The notes under the pieces: model-generated
The model's input: the letters and a program-made list of their open reading frames with translations, nothing else
The model's database searches: none
What the model was told of the DNA's origin: nothing
Made by a program: the position numbers and the translations under genes
Assembly: GCA_963771715.1 (NCBI GenBank)
Contig: CAVYUQ010000018.1
Span: forward strand, 62,001-126,000
Source of the DNA: JACVRW01 sp963771715
GTDB taxonomy: Bacteria > Actinomycetota > Thermoleophilia > Solirubrobacterales > Thermoleophilaceae
Direction of reading: 5' to 3'
DNA: 64,000 nt
Shown: positions 44,069-53,679 of the stretch, piece by piece
Position numbering within the stretch: the stretch's first letter is position 1
Layout of the letters: every line of letters begins with the position of its first letter

Positions 44069-46669
44069 GTGCCATCGGGCACGAAGTGGAGCCCGTTCCG
44101 GGGCCGGAGATATGATGCCGCGGCCTTGCCCGCCGGCACGCCAAGACGCCTGCTCCTGACCGCCCTCGGTGCGGTCTTTCTTGCGTCCCTGATCTGGGCT
44201 CCGTCCGCGTTCGCTGACGCGCTCACGCCCGAGTCGGGCGGGTCGCAGAACGCGGACGACATCGACACGCTCTACAAGCTCACGTTCTACATCGGGATCG
44301 TGATCTTCCTGCTGGTCTGGGGCACGCTGATCTGGTCGCTCGTCAAGCACCGCGCCCGGCGCGGCGGGCGGGCCGACCAGATCCGCGGCAACACGCCGCT
44401 CGAGATCGGCTGGACCCTGGGCGCCGCGTCGATCCTCGTGGTGCTGACCGTCGTCACGTTCCTCTACCTCGACGACATCGAGAACCCGCCCGCCTCGGGC
44501 CCCAACGGGCTCAGCGCGTCACAGGCGCAGTTCGCCTCGATCGACCAGCCCGACCCGCCGAAGGACGGCGGCCCGGTGCTCAGCATCCGCGTGAACGGCC
44601 AGCAGTACATCTGGCGCTACGACTATCCCGGCGAAGGCCAGCTCTTCTCCTACAACGAGATGGTGGTCCCCACCGACACCACGGTCGTCCTCGAGATCGA
44701 GGCCTCCGACGTGATCCACTCCTGGTGGATCCCCAAGTTCGGCCCGAAGGCGGACGCCGTGCCGGGCCACGTGAACGAGAGCTGGTTCAAGGTCCCGGCG
44801 GGCAGGGAGGGCGTCTACCGCGGCCAGTGCGCGGAGCTGTGCGGGCCGAACCACGCCGACATGCGCGCCTCGGTCCGGGCGGTGACGCCCGACGAGTTCC
44901 AGAGCTGGGCGCAGGACAAGCGTGACGAGATCCAGGCGGCCGGCGAGGCGCTCGCCGAGCAGCGCAAGCAGCGCGAGGGGTCCGAGGAGAACGCTAGTGC
45001 GCGCCCGGAGATCGTCATGCACGGGCTGCGCCCGCAGCAGAGCGGCTGGCTCCGCTGGCTGACGACGACCGACCACAAGAAGATCGGGATCCTCTACCTG
45101 GTCGCCACCTTCATCTTCTTCATCCTGGGTGGCGTCGAGGCGCTGATCATGCGCCTCCAGCTGGCGCAGTCGAGCAACACGCTCGTCAGCCCGGAGACCT
45201 ACAACGGGCTGGTCACGATGCACGGCACGACGATGGTCTTCCTGTTCGTCGTCCCCGTGCTCGCGGGCTTCGGCAACTACATGGTCCCGCTGATGATCGG
45301 CGCGCGGGACATGGCCTACCCGAAGCTCAACGCGCTCTCGTTCTGGCTGCTCCTGTTCGGCGGCGTCGCGTTCTACGCGAGCATCTTCTTCGAGCCCCCG
45401 CAGGCCGGCTGGACGATGTACCCGCCGCTCTCCGACGACGCGTTCAGCGGCGGAGGCGGCGTGGACGCCTGGATCTTCCTGATCCACCTCACGGGCCTCT
45501 CCTCGATCCTCGGCGCGATCAACTTCATCGCGACGATCCACAACATGCGCGCACGCGGCATGGGCTGGGGCCGCATGCCGCTGTTCATCTGGTCGATCCT
45601 CGTCTACAGCTACCTGCTGGTGGCCGCGCTGCCCTCGATCGCGGCCGGCGTGACGATGCTCCTGACGGACCGCCACTTCGGCACCGGCTTCTTCGATCCG
45701 GCCGCCGGCGGCGACCCGCTGCTGTGGCAGCACCTGTTCTGGTTCTTCGGGCACCCCGAGGTCTACATCATGATCCTGCCCGTCTTCGGGATGATCTCGG
45801 AGATCCTGCCGGTGTTCGCCCGCAAGCCGATCTTCGGCTACAAGGCGATCGCCGCGTCCACGGTGGCGATCGCGTTCCTCGGCCTGCTCGTGTGGGCGCA
45901 CCACATGTTCACGACGCCCACGCCGACCGTGGTGCTCGCCTTCTTCATGCTCGCGTCGTTCACGATCGCGGTGCCCACGGGCATCAAGATCTTCAACTGG
46001 ATCGCGACGCTCTGGCGCGGCCAGATCGTGATGAAGACGCCGCTCCTGTTCGCGGCCGCGCTCCCCGCCCTGTTCACGATCGGCGGGATCTCGGGCGTGA
46101 TCCTCGCGATCTTCCCGGTGGACTGGTACCTCCACGACACCTACTTCGTCGTGGCGCACTTCCACTTCGTGCTCTTCGGCGGCTCGGTCTTCGGGATCTT
46201 CGCCGGCCTCTACTACTGGTTCCCGAAGATGACCGGCCGGCTGATGTCGGAGTTCCTCGGAAAGCTCTCGTTCGGCCTCATGTTCGTGGGCTTCCTCGGG
46301 ACCTTCCTCGTCCAGCACTCGATGGGGCTCGAGGGCATGCCGCGCCGCATCTACGACTACGACGACGCGCTCGGCGTGGAGGTCTACAACCTGATCTCGA
46401 CGATCGGCGCGTTCATCCTCGGCGTGGGCGTGCTGGTGACCGTCGTCAACGTGCTTCTGAGTCTCAAGAACGGGCAGAGGGTGGGCAATGACCCATGGCG
46501 CGGCAACACGCTTGAGTGGTTCACCAGCTCGCCCCCGCCGCCCAACAACTTCGACGTGGTCCCGCGCGTGCGCAGCGTGGAGCCGATGAAGGACATCCGC
46601 CGCGAGGTGGCCGCCGCGGCACGGCCGGCCGAGACCGTCGCGCAGCCCGTCGCGCCGCGCAGCCTGTAA
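44069..46669 (+). CDS. Cytochrome c oxidase subunits II and I in one reading frame
   Basis: 866 residues with no stop between two complete subunits of aa3-type oxidase, the terminal O2 reductase in the plasma membrane. Residues about 1-310 are CtaC: signal or TM region LLLTALGAVFLASLIWAPSAFA, two helices, and the CuA site HSWWIPKFG and GQCAELCGPNHADM. From about residue 316 is CtaD: TTTDHKKIGILYLVATFIFF, heme ligand TMHGTTMVFLF, CuB ligands WFFGHPEVYIMIL and WAHHMF, and HFHFVLFGG. An internal ATG at 45017 has GGAG six bases upstream and could start CtaD separately. The true N-terminus is uncertain: GTG 44069, TTG 44126, or ATG 44115 followed by a frameshift. TAATG overlap with ctaA. Confidence 0.9.
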   Translation: MPSGTKWSPFRGRRYDAAALPAGTPRRLLLTALGAVFLASLIWAPSAFADALTPESGGSQNADDIDTLYKLTFYIGIVIFLLVWGTLIWSLVKHRARRGGRADQIRGNTPLEIGWTLGAASILVVLTVVTFLYLDDIENPPASGPNGLSASQAQFASIDQPDPPKDGGPVLSIRVNGQQYIWRYDYPGEGQLFSYNEMVVPTDTTVVLEIEASDVIHSWWIPKFGPKADAVPGHVNESWFKVPAGREGVYRGQCAELCGPNHADMRASVRAVTPDEFQSWAQDKRDEIQAAGEALAEQRKQREGSEENASARPEIVMHGLRPQQSGWLRWLTTTDHKKIGILYLVATFIFFILGGVEALIMRLQLAQSSNTLVSPETYNGLVTMHGTTMVFLFVVPVLAGFGNYMVPLMIGARDMAYPKLNALSFWLLLFGGVAFYASIFFEPPQAGWTMYPPLSDDAFSGGGGVDAWIFLIHLTGLSSILGAINFIATIHNMRARGMGWGRMPLFIWSILVYSYLLVAALPSIAAGVTMLLTDRHFGTGFFDPAAGGDPLLWQHLFWFFGHPEVYIMILPVFGMISEILPVFARKPIFGYKAIAASTVAIAFLGLLVWAHHMFTTPTPTVVLAFFMLASFTIAVPTGIKIFNWIATLWRGQIVMKTPLLFAAALPALFTIGGISGVILAIFPVDWYLHDTYFVVAHFHFVLFGGSVFGIFAGLYYWFPKMTGRLMSEFLGKLSFGLMFVGFLGTFLVQHSMGLEGMPRRIYDYDDALGVEVYNLISTIGAFILGVGVLVTVVNVLLSLKNGQRVGNDPWRGNTLEWFTSSPPPPNNFDVVPRVRSVEPMKDIRREVAAAARPAETVAQPVAPRSL

Positions 46670-47604
46670 TGCGGCGGCTCGTACTCGCCACGGGGATCGC
46701 CACATTCGTCCTCATCGTCGTGGGCGGTGTGGTGCGCGTGTCGGATTCGGGCCTCGGCTGCGGGCCGGCGGGCTCCGGGTTCCACGGCTGGCCGTTCTGC
46801 AACGGCGACGTCGTGCCGGGCGTGGACCTCAACTCGATCGTCGAGTACACGCACCGGGTCCTCGCGATCATCGTGGGCTTCATGATCCTCGCGATCTTCG
46901 TGCTGGCCTGGCGCAGGCAGCGCGCCTTCCTCGCGCCCGCGGCCGCGCTGCTCGTGCTCGTGATCGCCCAGGGGGCACTCGGCGGCGCGACCGTCGAGGA
47001 GAACCTCGAGGAGGTCTACGTCGCGGCGCACCTCGGGCTCGCGATGCTGCTGCTGGGGCTGTTGCTCCACCTGTGGCGCGGCGTCAGCGGAGCGAGCGTC
47101 ACTAACGGAGGGCCGCGCATGCGCGCGCTCGGCATCGCCGCCTCCGTGGCGGTGCTCTGCACCGTCGTGGCGGGCGGCTACATGGCCGGCACGCAGAACT
47201 ACGGCCGCGCCGACTACCAGCTCGGCGACGGCGCGCACCACGCCTGCGGCAAGGAGTTCCCCACCTGCAACGGCGAGCTCATGCCGTTCGGCAAGGCCGA
47301 GCTGGTGGACATCCACCTGACGCATCGCGCCTTCATGTACCTGGCCTCTCTGCTCGTGATCGCGCTCGTGGTCGTGGCGGTGCGCCGCGGCCTGCTCACG
47401 CGCCACGCCTGGGCGCTCGCCGGGCTGCTCGCCGTACAGGTCCTCGTCGGCGCCCTGAACGTGTGGCTCGACGAGTACGAGCTCCTGATCCTGCTGCACC
47501 TCATGCTTGGCACGCTGCTCTGGGCCACGACGCTCGGCATCACGCTCCAGCTCGCGCCAGCGCGCGAGCGCGCCCCGCGGCACGCCGAGGCGGTGGCCGC
47601 CTGA
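46669..47604 (+). CDS. ctaA: Heme A synthase
   Basis: 311 residues with eight hydrophobic helices. Oxidises the C8 methyl of heme O to make heme A for the oxidase encoded upstream. N-terminal ATFVLIVVGGVVRVSDSGLGCG is diagnostic, with heme-ligand histidines in VEYTHRVLAIIVGF, VYVAAHLGLAM, DIHLTHRAFMYLA and ILLHLMLGTLLW. Paired cysteines in CGPAGSGFHGWPFC and CGKEFPTC are typical of Gram-positive CtaA. Start and stop overlap both neighbours (TAATG, TGATG), so it is translationally coupled within the cta operon. Confidence 0.95.
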   Translation: MRRLVLATGIATFVLIVVGGVVRVSDSGLGCGPAGSGFHGWPFCNGDVVPGVDLNSIVEYTHRVLAIIVGFMILAIFVLAWRRQRAFLAPAAALLVLVIAQGALGGATVEENLEEVYVAAHLGLAMLLLGLLLHLWRGVSGASVTNGGPRMRALGIAASVAVLCTVVAGGYMAGTQNYGRADYQLGDGAHHACGKEFPTCNGELMPFGKAELVDIHLTHRAFMYLASLLVIALVVVAVRRGLLTRHAWALAGLLAVQVLVGALNVWLDEYELLILLHLMLGTLLWATTLGITLQLAPARERAPRHAEAVAA

Positions 47605-48489
47605 TGGAAGCCCTCGTCGCCACACGCGGCGCCTGGCGCACGGCCGTCTCGGACTACCTCGAGATGACCAAGCCGAGGGTGCAGTCGCTCCTCCTCTTCA
47701 TCACCGTGACGACGATGTACGTGGCCGGCGACCCCTCGCTCGGCCTGGTCGCGCTCACATGCCTCGGCGGGGCGCTCTCCGCCGGCGGCGCGGGCGCCAT
47801 CAACCACGTGCTCGACCGCGACCTCGACCGCGCGATGGCACGCACCGCGGACCGCCCGGTGGCCTCGGGACGGGTATCGCCGGCGGCCGGGCTCGTCTAC
47901 GGGATCGCCCTCGGCACCGCCGCGTTCGTGCTGCTCGCGACCACCGTCAACCTGCTCGCGGCCGCGCTCTCGCTCTCCGGGCTGCTCGGCTACGTCCTCG
48001 TCTACACGCATGTGGCTGAAGCGCACGACGCCGCAGAACATCGTCATCGGCGGCGCCGCGGGCGCCGTGCCGCCGCTGGTGGCCTGGGCCGCGGTCACCG
48101 GTGAGCTGGCGGGCACCCCGCTCTACCTGTTCGCGATCGTGTTCTTCTGGACGCCGCCGCACTTCTGGGCGCTGTCGCTCCTGATGAAGGACGACTACGC
48201 GCGCGCGGGCGTGCCGATGCTGCCCGTCGTGCGCGGCGAGCGCGAGACGCGCCGCCAGATCCTGCTCTACACCGTGCTGCTCTACGCGGTGAGCCAGCTG
48301 CCCTTCTGCGCCGGCGCGTTCGGCGCGACCTACCTGGTGGCCTCCGTGCTGCTCGGCGCCGCGTTCATCTACGGCGCCGTTCGCCTGACGCGCCACCCCG
48401 AGCGCCGCAACGCGCTCCGCCTGTACCTGTTCTCGCTTGGCTACCTGGCCGCGCTGTTCGCGGCGATGGTGGCGGACGTCCGCCTCTAG
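47604..48489 (+). CDS. ctaB: Protoheme IX farnesyltransferase (heme O synthase)
   Basis: About 294 residues, UbiA-type membrane prenyltransferase adding a farnesyl group to heme B. N-terminal DYLEMTKPRVQSLLLFITVTT, the prenyl-diphosphate motif NHVLDRDLDRAMARTADRP, and the second motif FWALSLLMKDDYARAGVPML are present. A single extra base near 48010 (ACGcATGTGG) breaks the frame between LVYT and MWLKRTTPQNIVIGG. The order CtaCD-CtaA-CtaB makes this a heme-A oxidase biogenesis operon; subunit III is not in the window. Confidence 0.93.
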
Positions 48490-48494
48490 GCCAC

Positions 48495-48821
48495 ATGCCG
48501 CCCACGCCCGCAAGAAAGCTCGCGGTCGTCACCTGCATGGACGCGCGCGTCAACGTCGAGCGTGCCCTGGGCCTCGAAGTGGGTGACGCACACGTGATCC
48601 GCAACGCCGGGGCGCTGGTGACCGAGGACGTGCTGCGCTCGCTGGAGGCGTCACGCTCGCTCGGGACCGAGAAGGTCGCCCTGATTCTCCACACGGACTG
48701 CGCGGCGCGGGACGGCGACCTCGACGACGACGCACGCGCCGAGCTCGCGCTGCTGCCGGACGGCGCGCGCGCCTACGTCTACGACGTGGACACCCACGAG
48801 CTGCGCGAGGTCGCCGCCTAG
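48495..48821 (+). CDS. Small beta-carbonic-anhydrase-like protein
   Basis: 108 residues, about half the usual beta-CA length. The zinc-site pieces are there: VVTCMDARVN (Cys, and Asp-Arg dyad) and the HxxC pair in ILHTDCAARDG, with HVIRNAGALVTEDVLRSL between them as in beta-CAs. It lacks most of the helices that follow in full-length enzymes and ends soon after. It could be an active minimal enzyme or a non-catalytic relative. Five bases after ctaB and probably co-transcribed, so it may supply or sense bicarbonate or CO2 near the respiratory genes; this is inference. Confidence 0.75.
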   Translation: MPPTPARKLAVVTCMDARVNVERALGLEVGDAHVIRNAGALVTEDVLRSLEASRSLGTEKVALILHTDCAARDGDLDDDARAELALLPDGARAYVYDVDTHELREVAA

Positions 48822-48851
48822 GACGACCGGGCGGGCGGCTAGCTTGCGGGC

Positions 48852-49521
48852 GTGCTCTCGCTCGCACGCCGCCAGCCCTCCGCGATCCTGCTCGCGGCTC
48901 AGCTCGCGGGCGTGCTCATCTATCCGGCGATGGAGGGCAGCGACGTCGGCCGCGCCCTCTTCAGCGTGTTCGGCATCGCGATCCTCGGGCTCGTGGTGCT
49001 GGCCGTGCGGAGCTCACCCGGCCTCACCTGGGTCGGCGATCCTGCTCGGCACGCCGGCGACGGTGCTGCTGCTGATCCAGGCGGTCACGCAGGACGACAC
49101 GCTGCTCCCCTACTCCTCCGCGCTCGAGGCCGTCCTCTACTTCTACGCCGCCGGCGCCCTGATCGCGTACATGCTCGAGGACCACGTGATCACCCGCGAC
49201 GAGCTGTTCGCCGTCGGCGCGACGTTCACGCTCGTCGCGTGGGGCTTCGCCTACCTGTTCACCGTCTACCAGGCGATCGAGCCCATGGCCTTCACAGCCG
49301 CGATGAACCCGAACGGCGAGCGCACCTGGGTCGAGCTCCTCTTCCTCAGCTTCACGACCCTCTCCAGCACCGGGCTCAGCGACGTGATCCCAATCAAGCC
49401 GTTCGCGCGCGGAATCGTGATGATCGAGCAGCTCGCGGGCGTGGCCTACATCGCGATGGTGGTCTCGCGGCTCGTCGGCCTCACCGTCCTGCACGGCCGG
49501 GGAAACATCGAGCGCCAGTGA
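48852..49521 (+). CDS. Ion-channel-domain membrane protein
   Basis: About 222 residues from a GTG, with about five hydrophobic segments. The last two flank a pore-like loop FLSFTTLSSTGLSDVIPIKPFAR, which resembles the two-helix K+ channel domain but with STGLSD rather than TVGYGD, so selectivity is unclear. It ends with a helix and VVSRLVGLTVLHGRG. A single extra base near 49040 splits the gene. The stop overlaps the GTG of the GNAT gene (GTGA). Confidence 0.75.
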
Positions 49522-50003
49522 CGGGCGCCATCCGTCCCTGCCGGGACGACGAGCGCGACGCCATCCTGGCGATCGTCAACGCCGCCGCCGTGGCGTATCG
49601 CGGCGTCATCCCCGCCGATTGCTGGCACGACCCGTACATGCCCGCGGAGGAGCTGGACGGCGAGATCGCCGCCGGCGTCGCGTTCTGGGGCTACGAGGCC
49701 GACGGCGAGCTCGTCGGGATCATGGGCATCCAGCGCGTGCGCGAGGTCGACCTGATCCGCCACGCCTACGTCTGGCCAGAGCATCAGGGCCGGGGGGTCG
49801 GCGGCAGGTTGCTCGAGCACATCGCCTCATCCGCCACCCGGCGCATGCTGGTCGGGACCTGGGCCACGGCCGAGTGGGCGATTCGGTTCTACCGCCATCA
49901 CGGCTTCGAGCTGCTGAGCCGCGAGGACGGCGCCGCGCTGCTCAGGGACTACTGGGACATCCCGGAGCGCCAGGTGGAGACCTCGGTCGTGCTCGAGCGC
50001 TAG
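49518..50003 (+). CDS. GNAT-family N-acetyltransferase
   Basis: 161 residues with GTG start coupled to the channel gene. The GNAT fold is visible: IRPCRDDERDAILAIVNAAA at the start, VGIMGIQRVREVDLIRHAYVWPEHQGRGVGGRLLEHI with the acetyl-CoA loop (Q/RxxGxG/A), and WAIRFYRHHGFELLSRED at the end. It transfers an acetyl group to an unknown amine. Tail-to-tail with the large repeat protein through a CTAG overlap (50000-50003). Confidence 0.9.
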   Translation: MTGAIRPCRDDERDAILAIVNAAAVAYRGVIPADCWHDPYMPAEELDGEIAAGVAFWGYEADGELVGIMGIQRVREVDLIRHAYVWPEHQGRGVGGRLLEHIASSATRRMLVGTWATAEWAIRFYRHHGFELLSREDGAALLRDYWDIPERQVETSVVLER

Positions 50004-53000
50004 CCCTGCGACAGCTCCCACCTGAGGACAGACGCACCTGACGCCCCGAGGTATCCGTCGATCGCGATGTAGTACTCGTCGCCCGCCTCTGCCGCGAGCT
50101 CCACCCTGCTGTATTCGCCCACCACGTCGGCGTCGTCGTTGGCGGCGACTTCCTCGAGTTCGCCGAGGCTCGACCCGCGGTAGACGGCCAGAAGCGTGTC
50201 GAAGCGGCTCCCGTAGGTGTCGAACACCGCCGCCCCGGCATGAGGTGCCTGCCAGCGGTACCAGATGGACGCGCCGCCGGGCCTGTCGGCATGGACCGGC
50301 TCGTCCGGTTCGCGCCCCGCTCCCCTGTTGGTGCCTCGCACCGTTCCGCTGGACCCGGAGATCCGGGCCGCGTCGGCAAAGTCGTGGTTGCCAGGCGGGG
50401 CGACGAGAACCCAGTTGAGGGCGACATCCCCCGAGCGACCTTCGTAGCCGGCCACCGCGATCGCGTACTCGGTTCCCTTCTCTGCCGCAAAGCGGACCAG
50501 GCTCAGGACGCCGAGCCCGGGCGCATCGTCGTTGGCCGCGACCGGCTCCAGGTCATCGATCGCATCGCCTCTGTAGACGGCAAGCAGCGTGTCGAAGCCG
50601 CTCCCCACCGTGTCGAACGTCGCCTCGCCGTCCCCGGGGGACCGCCAGCGGTACCAGATGGATCGACCGCCGACCGTGTCGGCGTGGAGCGGCTCCCCCT
50701 CCTGTTCGCCTGCCCCGCGGTTGTGCCCGTGTGCCGTGCCGTGCTCGCCGTGGATCGCCTCGGCCGCCTCGAAGTCGTCGTTCGACGGCGGCGAGTGCCA
50801 CCTGAGCACGATCTCGCCCATCTGCCCTTCGTCCCCGTCAACCGCAATGAGGTACGTCTCGCCCTCGCTCGCCTCGAAGCGAACGGGCGCCGAAAAGTCC
50901 GGCGGGGAGTTGGAGGCCACCTCCTCCAAGGTCTCCATTTCGGACCCGCGATAGACCGCGAGAAGCGTGTCGAAGCCGCTCCCCGCCGTCTCGAACGTCA
51001 CTTCACCGGCAACGGGCGCTCGCCACCGGTACCAGACCGACGGCCCACCGGCACTACCGGCGTGATCCGGTTCACCCTGCTCTTTGGTCGCGCCTCGGTT
51101 ATGCCCCTCCAGGAGCCCGCTCGGGTTCTCGATCTCCTCGGCTGCCTCGAGCCTGTCGTTCGGCGGGGGGTAGTACCACCCGAGCCACACCGCACCGGTT
51201 GCGCCGTTGTAGCCGTCGATTGCGATGACGTACTCGACCGACTCCTCGGCGACGATCGTGACCTCGCTGTGGGCCGAGCTGTGGAGTGCGTTGCGGTCGG
51301 CGTCGACCTCGGTCAGCCCGCCCTCCGCCCGAGTGCGGTAGACGGAGAGCAAGGTCTCGAAATCCATGCTGCCGGAACTGAAGGTGACGATGCCGTCTGC
51401 CGGGGCACGCCAGCGGTACCAGATGGACGCGCCGCCGGGCAGGCCCGCGTGCTGAGGCTCCCAGTCCTCGCTCGAGGCGCCCGTCGTATTCCCGTCGGGG
51501 ACGTACCCGAAACGGCCCTCCAGCGGCTGCGCGGTGGCCAGCGAGCCGTTCGCGGGCGGTCCCCAGTTCAGCACCACCGCGCCCGTGGCCCCCTCGTGGC
51601 CGTCGACCGCGATCAGGTACTCCTCCCCCTCCATCACATCGAGGTCGACGCGGCTCTGGAGGCCGAGCTCGTCGTCGTCGTCGTTCGACTCGATCTCCTC
51701 GAGCTCCTTCATGCTCGGGCCCTGATACACCGCGAGCAGGGTGTCGAAGCTGCTCCCGGCGGTGTTGAACGTCGCCCTGCCCGTCGCCGGCGCCGTCCAG
51801 CGGTACCACACGGATGCCCCGCCGGCCATGCCCGCGTGCTGGCGCTCGCCGGCCTCCCTCTTGGCGTGCCGGTTGTGCCCGTGCACGCTGCCGCTCGCGC
51901 CCCGGAGCGGGAAGGCCGCGCTCAGCTCGTCGTTGAGGAGCCAGCTGAACTGGATCGCCTCGTCCTCGGGGTCCGCGCTGTCCTTGAAGCCGTCGACCAT
52001 GATCCGGTAGTCCGTGCCCGCCTTGGCTTCGAAGCTGAAGCGCCCGCTCGCGTGGCCTGGGGTCTCACGGTCCACCGGTGTCAGCCGGTCTCCATGGACA
52101 TACACGGCGATTGACGTCTCCCAGCCTTTGGCGTCCGCGCCGAACCAGACCCTGCCGGTGTCCTCCGCCTTCCAGGCGTACCACCGTGCCGCCCTGCCCG
52201 GGCTCACCAGCTCGAGCTTGGGAGTGGGGATTCCCGAGACCGTCTCGGATCCGCTCGGACCCTCGATCGGGTGGAGCGTGGACCGCCCACCGTCCGCGAA
52301 GAGCTTCGCGAACGGCACCGCGAGCGCCAGGCAGCGCTGGACCGGCCCTCTCGTCGCGCTCTGCTGGAAGGCCGTCTCCATCTCCTGCGTAGTGATGACG
52401 AGAGCGAGGAAGATCGCCGTGGAGATGACCGCCATGACGCTCGCGACCCACAGATGCGGCCCGGTGGGCACGGCGAACCCGAACCAGGTGTCGAGCGTCG
52501 AGACCGTCGCGTGGCCGGTCCAGATACGCGCGCGTTCCGCGGAGATCGCGATCCCCGCGATCGTGTAGATGTAGAGGGTCGACCCGATCAGGACTGCGCA
52601 GACGAGGAGGAGAATGCGGGTGACCATTTGGAGCCCGAAGGTGCCCCTCAGGTGCGCGCCGACGTAACTGACGTAGTAGTCGAACGCCGGCGCCCGGTAG
52701 GACTCTTCAAGCGTCCGCGTGGCCGCCGCGGCGTCGAGGTCCTCGGGCTTCGAGGAGCTCCCGCCGAACACTCGGCGCCAGGCCCGGCTGACATCCGCGC
52801 CAAGGCGACCGAGCCCGGTGATACGGCGGCTCTTCAGCGCGATCTCGTCGATCACCTCTCGTACCGCCTCCGAGGGCCGCTCCGCGACCGTGGCCGCCGC
52901 GCGCTTGACGACGTCGTCGAACTGCTGAACCAGCAGCCGCCACAGAACGAAGACCACCATCGGAACGACCGTGACCGAGGCGAGCTCGACGACCCGTAGG

Positions 53001-53611
53001 AAGCTCACCTCGGAGGCGAGGCGCCAGAGGTCCTCGCTGAAGAGCGGGACCACCACGATCAGCAGCGTGATCGGCACCAACCAGGGCGCCGCCGCCAGGA
53101 CGTTCCCGATGCGAGAGACCCGCGAGCCAGACGGCCGCTGGATGCGCGAAAGCGGGGATAGGAGCAGCGCCGCCGCCGCGATCGTGAGTGGAAGAAGGTG
53201 GGTCGTGCGCGTCGATTCGATCCCGTCGGCGATCCATTGCCATGCGAACGTGGCGGGAATCAGCAACAGGACTATCCACACGAGGATGTCGGCGCCCGCC
53301 TCCCAGACGCGAACGAGTGCGACCCCCGCCGCGAAGATCGCCGCGAACAGCGCCGCTCCCATCAGGAGCGCGATTCCCACGTCGGCCCCACCGAGAGCGT
53401 CGGCCGTGACCAGCGCGACGCTGAACGCCGACCAGAGCATCACGGTGAGGCCGGCCCACCTCGACACATCCAGCGTCGAGCCGAGGCTGCTGGGATCGCT
53501 GCAGAGCTTCGCGTAGCCCTCGCGCTTGAGGATCTCGCCGAGGTCGCCGAGGAGCTGCAGGTCGGGGCGATGCTGGTATTGCTGCTCGGGAGTTGACCCG
53601 CTCAGAGACAT
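50000..53611 (-). CDS. Multi-pass membrane protein with five to six C-terminal beta-sandwich (PPC-like) repeats
   Basis: 1,203 residues, uninterrupted. ATG at 53611 with GGAGGG four bases upstream. The N-terminal 410 residues hold eight predicted membrane helices (about 52-72, 75-100, 107-127, 138-153, 172-191, 205-228, 328-356, 386-407), with a polar loop at 230-325. From about residue 450 come one diverged and five clear repeats of about 125 residues, each with GGxSxWYRWxAP, FDTLLAVYRG and YxIAVDGxxGxxG, the pattern of bacterial pre-peptidase C-terminal (PPC) domains normally found on secreted proteins. Function unknown. A surface-displayed repeat stalk on a polytopic base is the simplest reading. 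No protease domain is present. Confidence 0.85.
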   Translation of the reverse strand: MSLSGSTPEQQYQHRPDLQLLGDLGEILKREGYAKLCSDPSSLGSTLDVSRWAGLTVMLWSAFSVALVTADALGGADVGIALLMGAALFAAIFAAGVALVRVWEAGADILVWIVLLLIPATFAWQWIADGIESTRTTHLLPLTIAAAALLLSPLSRIQRPSGSRVSRIGNVLAAAPWLVPITLLIVVVPLFSEDLWRLASEVSFLRVVELASVTVVPMVVFVLWRLLVQQFDDVVKRAAATVAERPSEAVREVIDEIALKSRRITGLGRLGADVSRAWRRVFGGSSSKPEDLDAAAATRTLEESYRAPAFDYYVSYVGAHLRGTFGLQMVTRILLLVCAVLIGSTLYIYTIAGIAISAERARIWTGHATVSTLDTWFGFAVPTGPHLWVASVMAVISTAIFLALVITTQEMETAFQQSATRGPVQRCLALAVPFAKLFADGGRSTLHPIEGPSGSETVSGIPTPKLELVSPGRAARWYAWKAEDTGRVWFGADAKGWETSIAVYVHGDRLTPVDRETPGHASGRFSFEAKAGTDYRIMVDGFKDSADPEDEAIQFSWLLNDELSAAFPLRGASGSVHGHNRHAKREAGERQHAGMAGGASVWYRWTAPATGRATFNTAGSSFDTLLAVYQGPSMKELEEIESNDDDDELGLQSRVDLDVMEGEEYLIAVDGHEGATGAVVLNWGPPANGSLATAQPLEGRFGYVPDGNTTGASSEDWEPQHAGLPGGASIWYRWRAPADGIVTFSSGSMDFETLLSVYRTRAEGGLTEVDADRNALHSSAHSEVTIVAEESVEYVIAIDGYNGATGAVWLGWYYPPPNDRLEAAEEIENPSGLLEGHNRGATKEQGEPDHAGSAGGPSVWYRWRAPVAGEVTFETAGSGFDTLLAVYRGSEMETLEEVASNSPPDFSAPVRFEASEGETYLIAVDGDEGQMGEIVLRWHSPPSNDDFEAAEAIHGEHGTAHGHNRGAGEQEGEPLHADTVGGRSIWYRWRSPGDGEATFDTVGSGFDTLLAVYRGDAIDDLEPVAANDDAPGLGVLSLVRFAAEKGTEYAIAVAGYEGRSGDVALNWVLVAPPGNHDFADAARISGSSGTVRGTNRGAGREPDEPVHADRPGGASIWYRWQAPHAGAAVFDTYGSRFDTLLAVYRGSSLGELEEVAANDDADVVGEYSRVELAAEAGDEYYIAIDGYLGASGASVLRWELSQG
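50003..51880 (-). repeat. Five tandem approximately 375-bp PPC-like repeat units
   Basis: Each unit starts near HNRGA and contains WYRWRAP, FDTLLAVYRG and IAVDG. The protein repeats are clear. At DNA level the copies have diverged and are not an exact array. A sixth, weaker unit lies at about 51880-52260. Confidence 0.8.
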
Positions 53612-53679
53612 GGGACCCTCCAGATATGTGCAGGTTCATCGAATGCTAAGGCCTATTCGCGGCGGGCGCGAGTGCCTGG

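Noticed and set aside
44519..46705. 728-codon minus-strand frame across the cytochrome oxidase genes
   Set aside because: High-GC shadow; the plus strand has all the oxidase metal ligands.
47990..48020. Programmed frameshift in ctaB
   Set aside because: No slippery heptamer or downstream structure; the change is a single extra C in ACGcATG, like many other shifts in the window, so a sequence error is simpler.
50240..52114. 624-codon plus-strand frame opposite the PPC-like repeats
   Set aside because: Antisense shadow of a gene with strong repeat-domain motifs and a Shine-Dalgarno site; the translation is Arg/Val-rich and motif-free.
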